A DNA stretch of 64,000 nt from Microcoleus sp. AS-A8 (GCA_039962225.1 JAMPKV010000005.1:62001-126000), one strand, 5' to 3'. Positions 35,259 to 45,748 are shown, counted from the first letter of the stretch. Translations and numbers: made by a program. The notes: generated from the letters alone by a model not told the origin.

Positions 35259-36524
35259 ATGTTGCAACGATCACTATTTGGTACGCACGTTGGGATGCGC
35301 TGGAAGTCGTTCCTGGCACCCTGGCAGCAATTAGACTGGCCCCTGTTAGGCTTAACCATAGGTCTCACCGGTCTTGGCGGGGTGATGATTCGCAGTGCTG
35401 AACTGAATAATGGGCAGACGGACTGGTGGTGGCATTGGATTATTGGCGGTATTGGGCTAGCCATCATCCTAACGATCTCACGCTGGCGCTACGAACTCTT
35501 GATCCAATGGCATTGGGTTGTTTATGCCATCACGCTTGTCGGTTTAATCGCGGTAATGTTCCTTGGTACTAGTGCCAACGGTGCTCAACGGTGGATCGGC
35601 ATCTTGGGCTTCCAAGTTCAACCCTCTGAATTTGCCAAAATTGGGTTGATTATTAGTCTGGCGGCGATTCTTCACTCAGAACCCGCGTCAACCTTGATGG
35701 CTGTTTTGAGAGTCTTAGGTGTAGCAGCCGTTCCCTGGCTCTTGGTCTTTTTGGAACCTAACCTAGGAACCTCTCTAGTGTTTGGTTCTATTACGATGGG
35801 GATGCTCTACTGGGGCAATGCCAATCCCGGTTGGCTGTTACTGATGATTTCTCCTGTGATTTCGGCGATTGTATTCAACGCCTTTTTGCCGGCTTGGTTC
35901 TTCTGGGTCGGCGGGATGGTTTATATTGGCTGGCGCAGTTTCCCTTGGCCGATATTAGGAGCCTTAGGAGCCTTAGCCGTGAATGCGGTTTCAGGTGGTT
36001 TAGGGCATATGTTATGGGGGCTGTTAAAGGATTATCAAAAAGCTCGCTTGCTGCTATTTTTAGACCCAGATCAAGACCCTCTGGGAGGCGGATATCACCT
36101 GATCCAATCTAAGATTGCGATTGGAGCGGGTGGGATTTGGGGAAGAGGACTTCACCAAGGCACCCAAACCCAACTCCGCTTTATCCCCGAACAGCATACT
36201 GACTTCATCTTCTCGGCGATTGGGGAAGAACTCGGTTTCATCGGCTGCTTATGCGTCCTACTCGCCTTCTGGTTCCTCTGCCTGCGCTTGGTGATTATTG
36301 CTCAGAATGCCAAGGACAATTTTGGCTCTCTGATCGCCATTGGAGTCCTATCCATGATTGTGTTTCAGACCATCGTTAACATCGGGATGAATATTGGTGT
36401 GGCTCCAATTACCGGGATTCCGCTGCCCTTACTCAGTTATGGGCGATCGGCTCTGGTGGCGAACTTTCTCGGCCTTGGGTTGGTTCAATCGGTAGCCAAT
36501 CATCGACCTCGATTAAAGTTTTAG
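35259..36524 (+). CDS. rodA: RodA, SEDS peptidoglycan glycosyltransferase
   Basis: About 421 residues with some ten membrane segments, NGAQRWI near 110, a large loop near 230-300 and the C-terminal signature IGMNIGVAPITGIPLPLLSYGRS typical of SEDS proteins. RodA polymerises lateral-wall glycan with a class B PBP during cell elongation. The start is set at the ATG at 35259 (MLQRSLFG) by the usual N-terminal length; a TTG at 35229 would add ten residues, and no strong Shine-Dalgarno decides. RodA is preferred to FtsW because of the short soluble N-terminus and isolated context, without division genes. Confidence 0.88.
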   Translation: MLQRSLFGTHVGMRWKSFLAPWQQLDWPLLGLTIGLTGLGGVMIRSAELNNGQTDWWWHWIIGGIGLAIILTISRWRYELLIQWHWVVYAITLVGLIAVMFLGTSANGAQRWIGILGFQVQPSEFAKIGLIISLAAILHSEPASTLMAVLRVLGVAAVPWLLVFLEPNLGTSLVFGSITMGMLYWGNANPGWLLLMISPVISAIVFNAFLPAWFFWVGGMVYIGWRSFPWPILGALGALAVNAVSGGLGHMLWGLLKDYQKARLLLFLDPDQDPLGGGYHLIQSKIAIGAGGIWGRGLHQGTQTQLRFIPEQHTDFIFSAIGEELGFIGCLCVLLAFWFLCLRLVIIAQNAKDNFGSLIAIGVLSMIVFQTIVNIGMNIGVAPITGIPLPLLSYGRSALVANFLGLGLVQSVANHRPRLKF

Positions 36525-36529
36525 TTATC

Positions 36530-36588
36530 AGTCATTCGTCATTCGTCATTAGAGCATAGTTCTTATCAATGACCAGTGACCAATGACT
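36530..36588. repeat. Short tandem repeats (GTCATTC / AATGACC) forming an inverted pair
   Basis: GTCATTCGTCATTCGTCATT is followed by CAATGACCAGTGACCAATGAC, which is roughly its complement. It lies directly between rodA and ndhS. This is a heptamer-type intergenic repeat as seen in many filamentous cyanobacteria. Confidence 0.65.
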
Positions 36589-36628
36589 CCTAGTAAGCTA
36601 TTAATACAAACTCAATTTGTAGAGATTC

Positions 36629-36823
36629 ATGATTCTTCCAGGCTCCATTGTTCGCGTCATTAATGCTAACGACATCTACTACCACTACCAGGGACTCGTC
36701 CAACGAGTGAGTGATGGGAAAGCGGCTGTCTTATTTGAAGGAGGCAACTGGGACAAGTTAATCACGTTCCAACTCTCTGAATTAGAAGCTGTCGAACTCA
36801 CAACAGGGAAAAAGGGCAAATAA
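36629..36823 (+). CDS. ndhS: NAD(P)H dehydrogenase-like complex subunit NdhS
   Basis: 64 residues with the SH3-like barrel core of Ndh[21 protein letters not shown], then [20 protein letters not shown]. NdhS is a peripheral subunit of cyanobacterial and chloroplast NDH-1 and helps bind ferredoxin, the electron donor of the complex on the stromal or cytoplasmic face of the thylakoid. Length fits the family. It is monocistronic as far as can be seen. Confidence 0.92.
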   Translation: MILPGSIVRVINANDIYYHYQGLVQRVSDGKAAVLFEGGNWDKLITFQLSELEAVELTTGKKGK

Positions 36824-36850
36824 AGGATGAAGTATCAAGGATGAAGTATG
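36823..36850 (+). repeat. GGATGAAGTAT tandem repeat
   Basis: AAGGATGAAGTATCAAG followed at once by GATGAAGTATGAA: two units. The first 17 bases are identical to 35074-35090. It overlaps the last base of the ndhS stop codon. Confidence 0.6.
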
Positions 36851-36962
36851 AAAAGAAAGTTAATCCTTTCAGATCAGTTGAGTCATTCCTGAAGCTTTGA
36901 CCGATCATCAACTTCATCCTAGTTTGCGGCAACGGCTACGCCGAATATCCTTCATACTTCCT

Positions 36963-37631
36963 ATGCGTCTTCCTCTACCCCAGTTTTCACTTGGCGATCG
37001 CCCCGATCATCACATTGCTGAGGTGATCGAAACAGCAACAACAGAGTTTTTGGCTCAGTGCTTGGAGCCGGAAGATTTAAGCTTTCCGGTGATGCCTCCC
37101 TTTGGGAGCTGGGTGAGGTCTGTGGATGAAGAGTCAGGAAATCAAGTCCTAGCTGTGGTTTATTATGCCACCACCAGTCCGATTGATTCGGTTCATCGAG
37201 CTAGAGCTTTGGGGTTGTCACTGGAAGAATTGCGCGAGCAGCAGCCTCAAATTTTTGCCATGCTCAAAACAGAGTTCCGTGCGGCAATTGTGGGATTTAT
37301 GCCGCCAACCGAGGGGAGCAACGGTTCTAAGTATCTCAGCAGCCCCGCCTATCAGTATCTTCCCCCCCGTCCGCCGCAAATTCATCAAGCGGTCTACCAA
37401 TGCCAACCCGAAGAAATAATTCATTTCAGTGAGCAGTTGGATTTCTTGCGAACACTGTTGCAAGTGAATGGAGCGCCCGTGGAAGCCTTAATTGCTGCGG
37501 CGATTCGAGAGGTTTATCAATTACGCAAGGCTGACCGTGATTGGTTGGTGAAAGCCGGACGAACGTTGAGCATCTTACTCAAGGATGATTATGACCGCTT
37601 ACGGTATATTTTGAGCCAAATTCACTGGTAA
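36963..37631 (+). CDS. HAS-barrel domain protein, conserved in cyanobacteria
   Basis: 222 residues from MRLPLPQFSLGDRPDHHIAEV, the N-terminus I expect for this cyanobacterial family. A TTG 22 codons earlier is less likely. The N-terminal half (PEDLSFPVMPPFGSWVR, then LAVVYYATTSPIDSVHRA) matches the HAS-barrel beta domain found at the start of HerA-type ATPases, but no ATPase domain follows. The C-terminal half is helical, with DWLVKAGRTLSILLKDDYDRL. Function is unknown. It lies 139 bp after ndhS. Confidence 0.75.
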   Translation: MRLPLPQFSLGDRPDHHIAEVIETATTEFLAQCLEPEDLSFPVMPPFGSWVRSVDEESGNQVLAVVYYATTSPIDSVHRARALGLSLEELREQQPQIFAMLKTEFRAAIVGFMPPTEGSNGSKYLSSPAYQYLPPRPPQIHQAVYQCQPEEIIHFSEQLDFLRTLLQVNGAPVEALIAAAIREVYQLRKADRDWLVKAGRTLSILLKDDYDRLRYILSQIHW

Positions 37632-37884
37632 TCAATTAATAACTCAAAAAAATAGTATATGGGGACGAGAGAGCGATCGCTCTGTCTTGATTACCCTAGA
37701 GGGTCGCCGTCGCCTAGAAAAGCCTAATTCTCTCCATAGAAAGAAGTTATAACCAAGATTTATAGTTAAAATTTCATAGCCTTTAATGCTGCAAGAAACC
37801 TGAGAGGCACAACTGTTTTGGAGTAATCCCCGTCTCAGTTCAGTCATCAGCTACGCCAACCATCTACCTCCTAGCGCGGTGCTT

Positions 37885-40020
37885 ATGGAATCAATTACAG
37901 AATCTCTGAAGGAACCCGTTGTTTCCTTTGCGCTCCTTTTAGCGGTCATTTTATTGGTGCCTCCGGTATTTGAGCGACTGCGGCTGCCTGGATTAGTGGG
38001 TTTGCTGGCAGCAGGGGTTTTACTAGGTTCGAGTGGACTGAACTTACTCAACAACAAATCTGAGACGATGATTCTGCTCTCAGACATCGGAAAAATTTAT
38101 CTGATGTTTGTCGCAGGGCTAGAAATTGACCTCGCGCAGTTCCGCAAAACTAAAAATCGCTCCCTGGCATTTGGAAGCACGACGTTCCTCGTACCGTTAA
38201 TTACCGGCACCCTAGTCGGTCGTCTGGTTGGCGGCTTTGATTGGAATGCGTCTATTTTGATTGGCTCTCTACTGGCGTCCCATACGCTTCTTGCCTATCC
38301 GATTGTTCAGCGTCTGGGTGTTGTCAACGATGAAGCCGTCACCGTCACAATTGGTGCCACGATTTTTACAGATATTGGCGCTTTGATGGTTCTAGCCATT
38401 TGTGTCGGTGTTAACAAAGGAAACTTTACAGCGACCAGCTTAGCGGTTTTGCTGATATCGATAACTATCTATTCACTCGCCGTCCTATTTGGCTTTGACT
38501 GGCTGGGGAAAGCATTTTTCCGGCGCACTAAAGGTGACCAAGGCAATCAATTCTTGTTTGTGCTGCTAGCGGTGTTCCTCGCTGCCGTAGGAGCGCAGCT
38601 AGTGGGAGTGGAAAAAATAGTTGGAGCCTTCCTCGCCGGTTTAGCCGTAAACGATGTTGTCGGGGATGGACCGGTTAAGGAAAAGGTCGAGTTTATTGGC
38701 AGCGTCCTGTTTATCCCGATCTTTTTTGTGGATATGGGCTTGCTGCTCGATTTAAATTCTTTCATCAAAACCCTGTCCTCTTTTGGGCTAACACTGGCGA
38801 TTATCGGCGGGTTGATCGGGAGTAAGTTTGTTGCAGCCTATATCATCAAGCTGGTCTTTCACTACAATCAACAGCAATTGCTGACGATGTGGTCACTATC
38901 TTTACCCCAAGTGGCGGCAACTCTGGCGGCAACCCTGGTTGGATACCAGCAGAAGATTCTCAGTGAATCCGTCCTCAATAGTGTGATCTTAATGATGCTG
39001 GTGACATCGATTCTGGGGCCGTTGATTACGGCACGATCGGCGGCTCAACTCACCCCAGAGGCAACAATTCTCGCGGATGCTATCGAGCCGTTAGACCTTC
39101 CAGTACAGCCGAAAAAGACGGGTGACTTTACCAAAAAGACGGGTGACTTTACCGTTGTGGTACCAGTCTCCAATCCTCAAACCGAACGGTACTTGATGGA
39201 AATGGCAACGTTGTTGGCACGGCACGAAAGGGGTCGCATTGTACCGTTGGCGATCGCGCAGGCTCAGGTTCGCATGGATGACCCAGAAATGGATAAAGCT
39301 GTCCAGCGAAGCCAGATGTTGCTTGACCGAGCACAAGAGTTGAGTCGGGAATTGGGCGTTGAGGCATCACCGCAACTGCGAATTGAGTACGACATTGCTC
39401 CAGCCATTACTCATGCGAGTCGAGAACAAGATGCCAGTATGATTGTGCTGGGTTGGGGTGGAAGGCTAGGGTTTCGTGCCCGCTTGTTTGGTAATGTGAC
39501 GGATAGTGTTTTGTGGTCAGCCCACTGTCTAGTGGCAGTGGCACGGCTTTTGGATTCCCCCCTGAAAATTCGGCGGATTCTAGTACCTGTGGAAAACTTA
39601 TCCGCCTCGGCGATACGACCGGTGCGCTTTGCTCAGATTTTGGCTCAGGTCAATCAAGCTCAGGTGACATTGATCCACGTCTGCGACCCCAGAACCCCAC
39701 AGACCAAGATTGCCTGGACTCGTTCTCAGTTATCGCTGATTGCCTCTCAACTATCGTCCAATCCGCCGCCGACTGACGTTGAAATTATTCCCCAGGAGAA
39801 TGTGACACAAGCGATTCTGAGGGCTTCTCAGGGTCAGGATTTAGTGGTTTTGCGATCGCTACGCCGTCGAGTGGGTGCAGATGGCTTAGCGATTGGTGAA
39901 GTAACGACCCCATTGGTGACACAACTCACTTGCTCGGTCGTACTTTTAGGTGAACCGCATGGAGCACTGTCGAACGTTTTGGCCACCAAACATTCTCCTT
40001 CACCCTCTTCCTTAGCCTGA
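37885..40020 (+). CDS. CPA2-family cation/proton antiporter with C-terminal USP domains
   Basis: About 711 residues. The membrane domain (about 12-390) has some twelve helices, including LLAAGVLLGSSGLNLL and FVAGLEIDLAQFRKT, motifs of the KefB/NapA-like Na+/H+ or K+/H+ exchangers. Two universal-stress-protein-like cytoplasmic domains follow (about 415-550 and 560-690), the first with SMIVLGWGGRLGFR. The joint between membrane and USP parts contains a perfect 21-bp duplication giving KKTGDFT twice. The ATG at 37885 is preferred to a GTG two codons earlier. Ion specificity is not determined. Confidence 0.87.
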   Translation: MESITESLKEPVVSFALLLAVILLVPPVFERLRLPGLVGLLAAGVLLGSSGLNLLNNKSETMILLSDIGKIYLMFVAGLEIDLAQFRKTKNRSLAFGSTTFLVPLITGTLVGRLVGGFDWNASILIGSLLASHTLLAYPIVQRLGVVNDEAVTVTIGATIFTDIGALMVLAICVGVNKGNFTATSLAVLLISITIYSLAVLFGFDWLGKAFFRRTKGDQGNQFLFVLLAVFLAAVGAQLVGVEKIVGAFLAGLAVNDVVGDGPVKEKVEFIGSVLFIPIFFVDMGLLLDLNSFIKTLSSFGLTLAIIGGLIGSKFVAAYIIKLVFHYNQQQLLTMWSLSLPQVAATLAATLVGYQQKILSESVLNSVILMMLVTSILGPLITARSAAQLTPEATILADAIEPLDLPVQPKKTGDFTKKTGDFTVVVPVSNPQTERYLMEMATLLARHERGRIVPLAIAQAQVRMDDPEMDKAVQRSQMLLDRAQELSRELGVEASPQLRIEYDIAPAITHASREQDASMIVLGWGGRLGFRARLFGNVTDSVLWSAHCLVAVARLLDSPLKIRRILVPVENLSASAIRPVRFAQILAQVNQAQVTLIHVCDPRTPQTKIAWTRSQLSLIASQLSSNPPPTDVEIIPQENVTQAILRASQGQDLVVLRSLRRRVGADGLAIGEVTTPLVTQLTCSVVLLGEPHGALSNVLATKHSPSPSSLA
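39112..39153 (+). repeat. 21-bp in-frame tandem duplication inside the antiporter gene
   Basis: Two identical 21-bp units (39112-39132 and 39133-39153), each encoding KKTGDFT. They lie in the linker between the membrane domain and the first USP domain. Confidence 0.95.
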
Positions 40021-40149
40021 GCGTCTTGAGCAATCCTATAGATGGCAGGGGAAGTAAAAATACGAGGTTCCTTTCCTGGCGAGTTTACACAGGAATCTCT
40101 ACTCTCCTACTGCCTCCCCATCTCCCACTCTCGCCGTTGAAAGCATTAC

Positions 40150-40650
40150 TTAGGAATCGCCATTGCTGGAGTCCAACTCCTGTTGGCGCTCCTCCAGTTT
40201 TTGTTTTTCCTGCTTCAACTCTTCTTCCAGAACTTGAAGTTGCTGCTTTTCCTGTTTCAACTCTTCTTCCAACGTTTGGAGTTGTTCGCGACGCGCTTCC
40301 AACTCCAGATTTCGACGAGTCAAATCCTGACTTTGCAAGGTTAAGTCTTGCCGCCACTGTTCAACCCGTTCCGCCTCTTCCTGTAAAAAGGTTGGGCTAA
40401 CCTCAATAGTCAGGTACTTTTGTACAAAATCCAACACCCAGTCTTTAGCTTGGTGAATGCTCAGAATTTCGCGGTTTTCAGAAAGATCTACCAAAATCAA
40501 CAAACCTTCGTTCAGAGATTTGCTGTTAGTCAGTGGAATACTTTCCGGGTTGATTACAGCCCAGGTGTGTTCAGGGTTTTGGCGGGCTAGTAATTGCAGT
40601 TCCACCCCCCCTGCACTGTCATTGTTTTGTACTTGGGCTAGGTGTAGCAT
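40150..40650 (-). CDS. Coiled-coil protein of unknown function
   Basis: 166 residues. The N-terminal half (about 1-85) is a compact domain with VELQLLARQNPEHTWAVI and LLILVDLSENREIL. The C-terminal half is a long glutamate/glutamine-rich coiled coil in which LEEELKQEKQ occurs twice. Family members with this layout are common in filamentous cyanobacteria, but no function is established to my knowledge. The gene is convergent with the antiporter and lies 70 bp downstream of valS on the same strand. Confidence 0.7.
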   Translation of the reverse strand: MLHLAQVQNNDSAGGVELQLLARQNPEHTWAVINPESIPLTNSKSLNEGLLILVDLSENREILSIHQAKDWVLDFVQKYLTIEVSPTFLQEEAERVEQWRQDLTLQSQDLTRRNLELEARREQLQTLEEELKQEKQQLQVLEEELKQEKQKLEERQQELDSSNGDS

Positions 40651-40720
40651 TGGCGTTTGTTCTTGTTCATTAGGAGGTTAGAGACACTCAAGACCGGATC
40701 TCATCACATCAATCACATCT

Positions 40721-43700
40721 CTATATCTGAGAAAGGCGATCGCGTAAAATTTCCGCTTGTTTTTCAGCTTCTGCCAAAGCCTCTTTCGCACCCTGCACAA
40801 CGTCTGCCGGAGCTTTGCTGACAAAGTTTTGATTAGCCAGACGCCCGGACAGCGATTTAGCTTCCGCTTCTACTTTACCTAAATCTCGTTCTAACTTCGC
40901 ACGCAGAGCGTCGAAATCCACAACGCCTTCCAGGGGCATCAGCACTTGAACCGTACCGACGACACCCGCCATCGTTGCCTTGAGTTCTTGCTCCAAGGCT
41001 GGAGTAATCGTCAAACTTTCCACTTTTGCCAAATCTTTAATATAAGACTGCCCTGCTTCCAAGATTTGACGTTCTTCATCACTACTACTTTGCAGAATCA
41101 CCGTCACCTTCACACCGGGTTTAATCTCTGCCTCTGCCCGGAGGTTGCGGATTGTGCGAATTGTACCAATCAGCAGCTCAAACTGTTGCTCCAGTTGTGG
41201 ATCAATCACAGAAGTTGACGCACAGATTAAGGCTGGGGAGCTTCTTGTGTCCTCTTGTGTCAGTCTTGGCACTCGTTTGGGTTCTCTGTTGCCAATCACT
41301 TGTTCTTTAAGCGCAACAGTTGCAGCCCCCAACTCTTGCCGCTTCGCAACAGTGAGCAAATAGCGGTAAGCAAACCATATCGTGTATCCTATGCCAACAA
41401 TTTCAAATGTCGGTTGTAGGATGGGGAAACTATTGATGGCGCTGACGGCTGCTAACGCCACTTTGAGAGTAATGATTGTGACCAGCAACAGGGCAACCAC
41501 AATCATAGGCCGTTGGTATTGATTGAAAAACTTGCCTATTTGATCAGGCAATTCAGACAAAACTTTGGCAACTTGATTCCCGATTGACGGCGATTGACTC
41601 AACGATGAATTCAGGCGAGATAATGCCCCCGAATCGCTAGCACTTGCCATCTCTTCCAGCTCAGTTTTGGCACTTTCGGCTGTTGGGGCGGGTAAAGGCG
41701 ATCGCGTTTGGGTTTCCAGCGAGACTGGCTCACTCCAGTTCGTCCCTTCTATATCCCCCACTTCTGGATAAGATTGCAGGGCTAAAGCCTGATCTGATTT
41801 TTGCGTCAGGGTATGCCAAATCTCTTCAGTGATGTGAGGCATAAAGGGATGAAGCAGTTTGAGAATACCTTCTAACACATAGGCGAGAGTCGCTTGAGCA
41901 ACTTTTCGCGACGCGGAAGAAGCATCCTCACGCAACCGCGATTTGACCATTTCAATGTACCAGTCGCAGAAGTCCCCCCAGATGAAATCATAGAGTCCCT
42001 TCGCCGCTTCTCCCATGCTGTAGTTGTCCAGAGCATCATTGCTTTGACGCACCACTTGATAGAAGCGCGAGAGAATCCAGCGATCGCTCAACTCCAAAGC
42101 CTCGACCCCCGCTTCCAGGGGAGTACCCAGCTCCTCAGGCGTCTTACCATCCAGATTCATCATCACAAACCGGGACGCATTCCACAGTTTGTTGGCAAAA
42201 TTGCGCGATGCCTCCACCGACGCCGACTCATCTGTCTTGCGGTTGTACTCCAAGCGGATATCTTGACCCGCCCCAGCCACTTCCTTAACCAAGGTATAGC
42301 GCAGAGCGTCAGTCCCATACTTATCGATCAGCAATAAGGGGTCAATGCCATTACCTGAAGTTTTGGACATTTTCTTGTTGTTCTCATCCCGCACTAAGCC
42401 GTGGATGTAAACCGTGTTAAACGGCATCTCACCCGTGAAATGCGCTCCCATCATCGTCATCCGCGCAACCCAGAAGAAAATGATGTCAAAGCCAGTCACT
42501 AGGGTGGTAGTAGGATAGTAGGTCTTTAAGTCCGCTGTTTGGTCAGGCCAACCCATTGTGGAGAAAGGCCATAATCCTGAGGAAAACCACGTATCCAGCA
42601 CATCTGGGTCTTGTTTTATCTTGACACTTTCGCCAAATTGTGCAATAGCCTTTTCTTGGGCTTCCTCCTCATTAGAGGCAACAACAAAAGGAGTATGGTC
42701 TGTAATTTCTCCATCCGTTTCACTCACCGCATACCAAGCCGGAATTTGGTGTCCCCACCACAGTTGGCGGGAAATACACCAATCTTCTAACTTCACTAAC
42801 CAATCCCGGTAAACCTTTGTCCAGCGTTCTGGCACAAACACGGGTGAATGCTGCTGGTCGAGGAAGCCTAAACCCTTGTCAGCCATAGGGCGAATTTTGA
42901 CAAACCACTGGGTAGAGAGGAGAGGTTCGATAGGGACTTTGCCGCGATCGCTATACGGAACTGTATGCTTATAATCCTCCACCTTCACCAAAAAGCCTTC
43001 AGCCTCTAACTGGTTCACCACATTCTTCCGGGCTTCAAAACGGTCTTGCCCTTGGTATGACCCCGCATTTTCGTTGAGGGTGCCATCCTTATTCATAATG
43101 TTGATGAAGGGCAGATTGTGACGCTGACCCATTTGGAAGTCATTCGGGTCATGGGCGGGTGTCACCTTCACGCAACCGGTGCCAAACTCTGGGTCAACTA
43201 ACTCATCCGCAATAATCGGAATCTCCCGCCCCATAATCGGCAGGGTTAGCGTCTTGCCAATTAAATGCTTGTAGCGCTCATCATTCGGATTCACAGCAAC
43301 TGCCGTATCGCCCAGCATGGTTTCAGGTCGAGTGGTCGCCACTTCCACAGAACCACTGCCATCGCTGAGGGGATAGCGGAAATGCCAGAGATTTCCGTTT
43401 ACTTCTTGGTTTTCCACCTCTACGTCTGAAACAGCCGATTGGGTGGCAGGACACCAGTTCACCAAGTACTCGCCCCGGTAAATTAAGCCTTCTTCATAAA
43501 GACTGACAAAAGCTTTGATCACGGCTTTGGATAAGCCCTCATCCATGGTGAATCGTTCCCGCGACCAATCGACGGATACACCTAGGCGTCGCAGTTGGTT
43601 AACAATTGTTCCTTCTGAGTCTTTCTTCCACTGCCAAGCGCGTTCGAGAAACTGTTCGCGTCCTAATGCTTTGCGGGTTGTGCCCTCTTTTTTCAGTTGC

Positions 43701-43996
43701 TTTTCCAGCATGGTATGCACTGCAATACTGGCGTGGTCGGTGCCCGGTAGCCACAAGGTATTGCGCCCTTTCATGCGGTGGTAGCGAACGAGGGTATCAA
43801 TTAGGGCACTCTCGAAGGCATGACCCATGTGTAAGCTGCCCGTGACGTTGGGCGGCGGAATCACGATGGAGTAGGGTTCGCCTTGGTGATTGGGTTCTGC
43901 TTTGAAGGTTTGGTGTTCTTCCCAGTATTTCTGCCACTTGGCTTCGGTAGTTTTGGGGTCGTATTGGGTTTGCTGGGTGGGAGTTGTTGCTGTCAT
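40721..43996 (-). CDS. valS: Valyl-tRNA synthetase with CAAD membrane insert
   Basis: 1091 residues. Class Ia signatures are complete: [13 protein letters not shown] (HIGH-like) near 48 and [12 protein letters not shown] (KMSKS) near 545, with an editing domain between, and the C-terminal coiled-coil arm (about 1025-1091) of ValRS. Between the anticodon-binding domain and its continuation (about residues 748-930) lies an insert with two membrane helices ([20 protein letters not shown], and [19 protein letters not shown], about 830-881). This is the CAAD domain of cyanobacterial synthetases, reported to anchor them to thylakoids. The enzyme charges tRNA-Val and is probably membrane-bound in part. 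Confidence 0.97.
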   Translation of the reverse strand: MTATTPTQQTQYDPKTTEAKWQKYWEEHQTFKAEPNHQGEPYSIVIPPPNVTGSLHMGHAFESALIDTLVRYHRMKGRNTLWLPGTDHASIAVHTMLEKQLKKEGTTRKALGREQFLERAWQWKKDSEGTIVNQLRRLGVSVDWSRERFTMDEGLSKAVIKAFVSLYEEGLIYRGEYLVNWCPATQSAVSDVEVENQEVNGNLWHFRYPLSDGSGSVEVATTRPETMLGDTAVAVNPNDERYKHLIGKTLTLPIMGREIPIIADELVDPEFGTGCVKVTPAHDPNDFQMGQRHNLPFINIMNKDGTLNENAGSYQGQDRFEARKNVVNQLEAEGFLVKVEDYKHTVPYSDRGKVPIEPLLSTQWFVKIRPMADKGLGFLDQQHSPVFVPERWTKVYRDWLVKLEDWCISRQLWWGHQIPAWYAVSETDGEITDHTPFVVASNEEEAQEKAIAQFGESVKIKQDPDVLDTWFSSGLWPFSTMGWPDQTADLKTYYPTTTLVTGFDIIFFWVARMTMMGAHFTGEMPFNTVYIHGLVRDENNKKMSKTSGNGIDPLLLIDKYGTDALRYTLVKEVAGAGQDIRLEYNRKTDESASVEASRNFANKLWNASRFVMMNLDGKTPEELGTPLEAGVEALELSDRWILSRFYQVVRQSNDALDNYSMGEAAKGLYDFIWGDFCDWYIEMVKSRLREDASSASRKVAQATLAYVLEGILKLLHPFMPHITEEIWHTLTQKSDQALALQSYPEVGDIEGTNWSEPVSLETQTRSPLPAPTAESAKTELEEMASASDSGALSRLNSSLSQSPSIGNQVAKVLSELPDQIGKFFNQYQRPMIVVALLLVTIITLKVALAAVSAINSFPILQPTFEIVGIGYTIWFAYRYLLTVAKRQELGAATVALKEQVIGNREPKRVPRLTQEDTRSSPALICASTSVIDPQLEQQFELLIGTIRTIRNLRAEAEIKPGVKVTVILQSSSDEERQILEAGQSYIKDLAKVESLTITPALEQELKATMAGVVGTVQVLMPLEGVVDFDALRAKLERDLGKVEAEAKSLSGRLANQNFVSKAPADVVQGAKEALAEAEKQAEILRDRLSQI

Positions 43997-44055
43997 GGGG
44001 GAACACTATATGAAGACGAGCCTTGTCTTATTTTGCCATAGGGCTGAGAGGGAAC

Positions 44056-44090
44056 GAACCACCGAGGCGCAGAGGGCACGGAGGGAATAG
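44056..44090. repeat. GAGGCGCAGAGG-type tandem repeat
   Basis: ACCACCGAGGCGCAGAGG followed by GCACGGAGGG: degenerate 9-bp units of the CAGAGGCGC kind, common between genes of filamentous cyanobacteria. It lies upstream of valS and at the 3' end of the Hsp70-like gene. Confidence 0.6.
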
Positions 44091-44128
44091 ATAGGGAGAA
44101 ACAGCGATCGCCCTCTCAAAAAACCCAA

Positions 44129-45748
44129 CTACTCCAAAAGCGCGATCGCACCCTTATCCACCAACACCCTCCCCGTTAACAAATCCTTCACCGTCGCCAA
44201 CAACATCCGCTGGGTATCCACTTCAAACTGCACCGAAATCCGGTCAACGCCCACCTCCCCCGGTGGATCGAGGTGTGCCACACAAACCTGCTGATGGTGG
44301 CTTTCCAATGAGCGATACTCCTCCTGTTGCCGCAACTGGCTACTCGTCATCCGCCCTTGAGCATCATAGGTTACCTCCGCTTGCGTCATTTGAGCCACTT
44401 CCCCAATATCCAGACGAAGTTCTCGTTGTCCTTCAATTGCCACTTGTAACACCAGAGGTTCTGGGCGCTGACAGGGATACTTGAGTCCTGACTCAAACAG
44501 CGTGAAATAGGAATAGGTTTTGCTATACGGTTCCCAGAGGCGGATGGCATAACTGTGGCGCAGATAATCTTCCATCTGCACCAACTGGGTTAGAGCCAAA
44601 GCCCCATGTGCCACAGCATCAAAGGGTTTATCTAACTTCACCCTTGAACGTCCAAAGTAGGAACTGATCAATTGTTGTACAGCGGGAATTAAGCAACTAC
44701 CCCCCACCAACAACACTTGTTCAATTTCCCCTTTACTGATGCCTTTTGTCAGGGCAATTCTCAGTACCTCATCCAACGCGCCGCGTAGTTGTTCCAGCAG
44801 TTGTCGATTTTCCAGAATGTCTTCTAAATCGTCCCGACTCAGTTGCAAGTCATAGGACATGAATGTTTCTTCATCTAACCAACTTTCTTTTACCTCGTTT
44901 TCTCTGGAAAGTCGGATTTTCAGCCGTTCTGCAATTTCTAACAAATTCTGCCAACCGACTTCCCCAACCTCAGCGCGTGATGAACCCAATTTCCGCAGGT
45001 AATCTTCAACAATCCAAGTATCAATATCCTCACCCCCCACGTAAGCATCAGATTTTGCAATCACTTGAGCACGCAAGGAATTTTGGGTTTTGGAGTTCCC
45101 CCCTTGCTCAGGAAAGTTGGGATTTTGAATGCTGGATTCTGTAACAGTACGAACTAAGCTGAGGTCGAGAGTCCCTCCTCCAAAATCAACCACTAACACA
45201 ACTGAACCAGGACGTTGTACGGCATAACCTAAAGCAGCAGCCGTTGATTCATCAACGAGTTGAACCTGGGAAACACCCAAGCGATCGCCAATGTTACGAA
45301 ACCAATCGAGATAACGTTCAAATGCGCCGACGGGTACCGTAAAAATTACCTGATCAGGTTGAATTTTTTGAGCTTGAAGCTGTTGCCAGATGGCCTGGAG
45401 AAAACTTTCCGAAACAGTTTCAGCCGAGTAGATGCGATCGCCTATTTGACGCGGTGGCGGTTGAAAGTCAGCGGCTAAATCCCGTTTAAAACCTTTAAAC
45501 AAGCGCTGGGGTTGAGCCTGTCCCAATCGTTGTGATCGCACTGGCTCTCCCACCACTAGCTGTTCTGAGTCTTTGACAAAGACTAAAGTCGGCACCACAG
45601 GCACTTCCTGGGTTTCTCCGCCCGCGATTGTCAGCTTAAACGAACGCGAGATTGGGTTAAGCCTCAAAGTTCTTGGGGCTTTGGTGTCGGGTTCTAACAA
45701 ACTGACAACAGTGTTGCTGGTGCCGAAATCTATGGCAACAGTGGTCAT
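44129..45748 (-). CDS. Divergent Hsp70-family protein
   Basis: 539 residues, shorter than DnaK (about 640). The ATPase domain is complete: AIDFGTSNTVVSLL (phosphate 1), VVDFGGGTLDLSLV near 190 (phosphate 2), and LLVGGSCLIPAVQQLI near 350 (adenosine). The C-terminal part (about 390-539) is a reduced, atypical substrate domain without the DnaK lid. The gene lies 29 bp after a membrane-anchored GrpE-like gene, so nucleotide exchange is probably supplied in cis. No J-domain protein is adjacent. Clients unknown; action at a membrane is inferred from the partner. Confidence 0.88.
   Translation of the reverse strand: MTTVAIDFGTSNTVVSLLEPDTKAPRTLRLNPISRSFKLTIAGGETQEVPVVPTLVFVKDSEQLVVGEPVRSQRLGQAQPQRLFKGFKRDLAADFQPPPRQIGDRIYSAETVSESFLQAIWQQLQAQKIQPDQVIFTVPVGAFERYLDWFRNIGDRLGVSQVQLVDESTAAALGYAVQRPGSVVLVVDFGGGTLDLSLVRTVTESSIQNPNFPEQGGNSKTQNSLRAQVIAKSDAYVGGEDIDTWIVEDYLRKLGSSRAEVGEVGWQNLLEIAERLKIRLSRENEVKESWLDEETFMSYDLQLSRDDLEDILENRQLLEQLRGALDEVLRIALTKGISKGEIEQVLLVGGSCLIPAVQQLISSYFGRSRVKLDKPFDAVAHGALALTQLVQMEDYLRHSYAIRLWEPYSKTYSYFTLFESGLKYPCQRPEPLVLQVAIEGQRELRLDIGEVAQMTQAEVTYDAQGRMTSSQLRQQEEYRSLESHHQQVCVAHLDPPGEVGVDRISVQFEVDTQRMLLATVKDLLTGRVLVDKGAIALLE

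Noticed and set aside
40026-40400. Plus-strand frame of 124 codons after the antiporter
   Set aside because: It is the antisense of the coiled-coil gene at 40150-40650. The minus-strand frame has the credible protein features.
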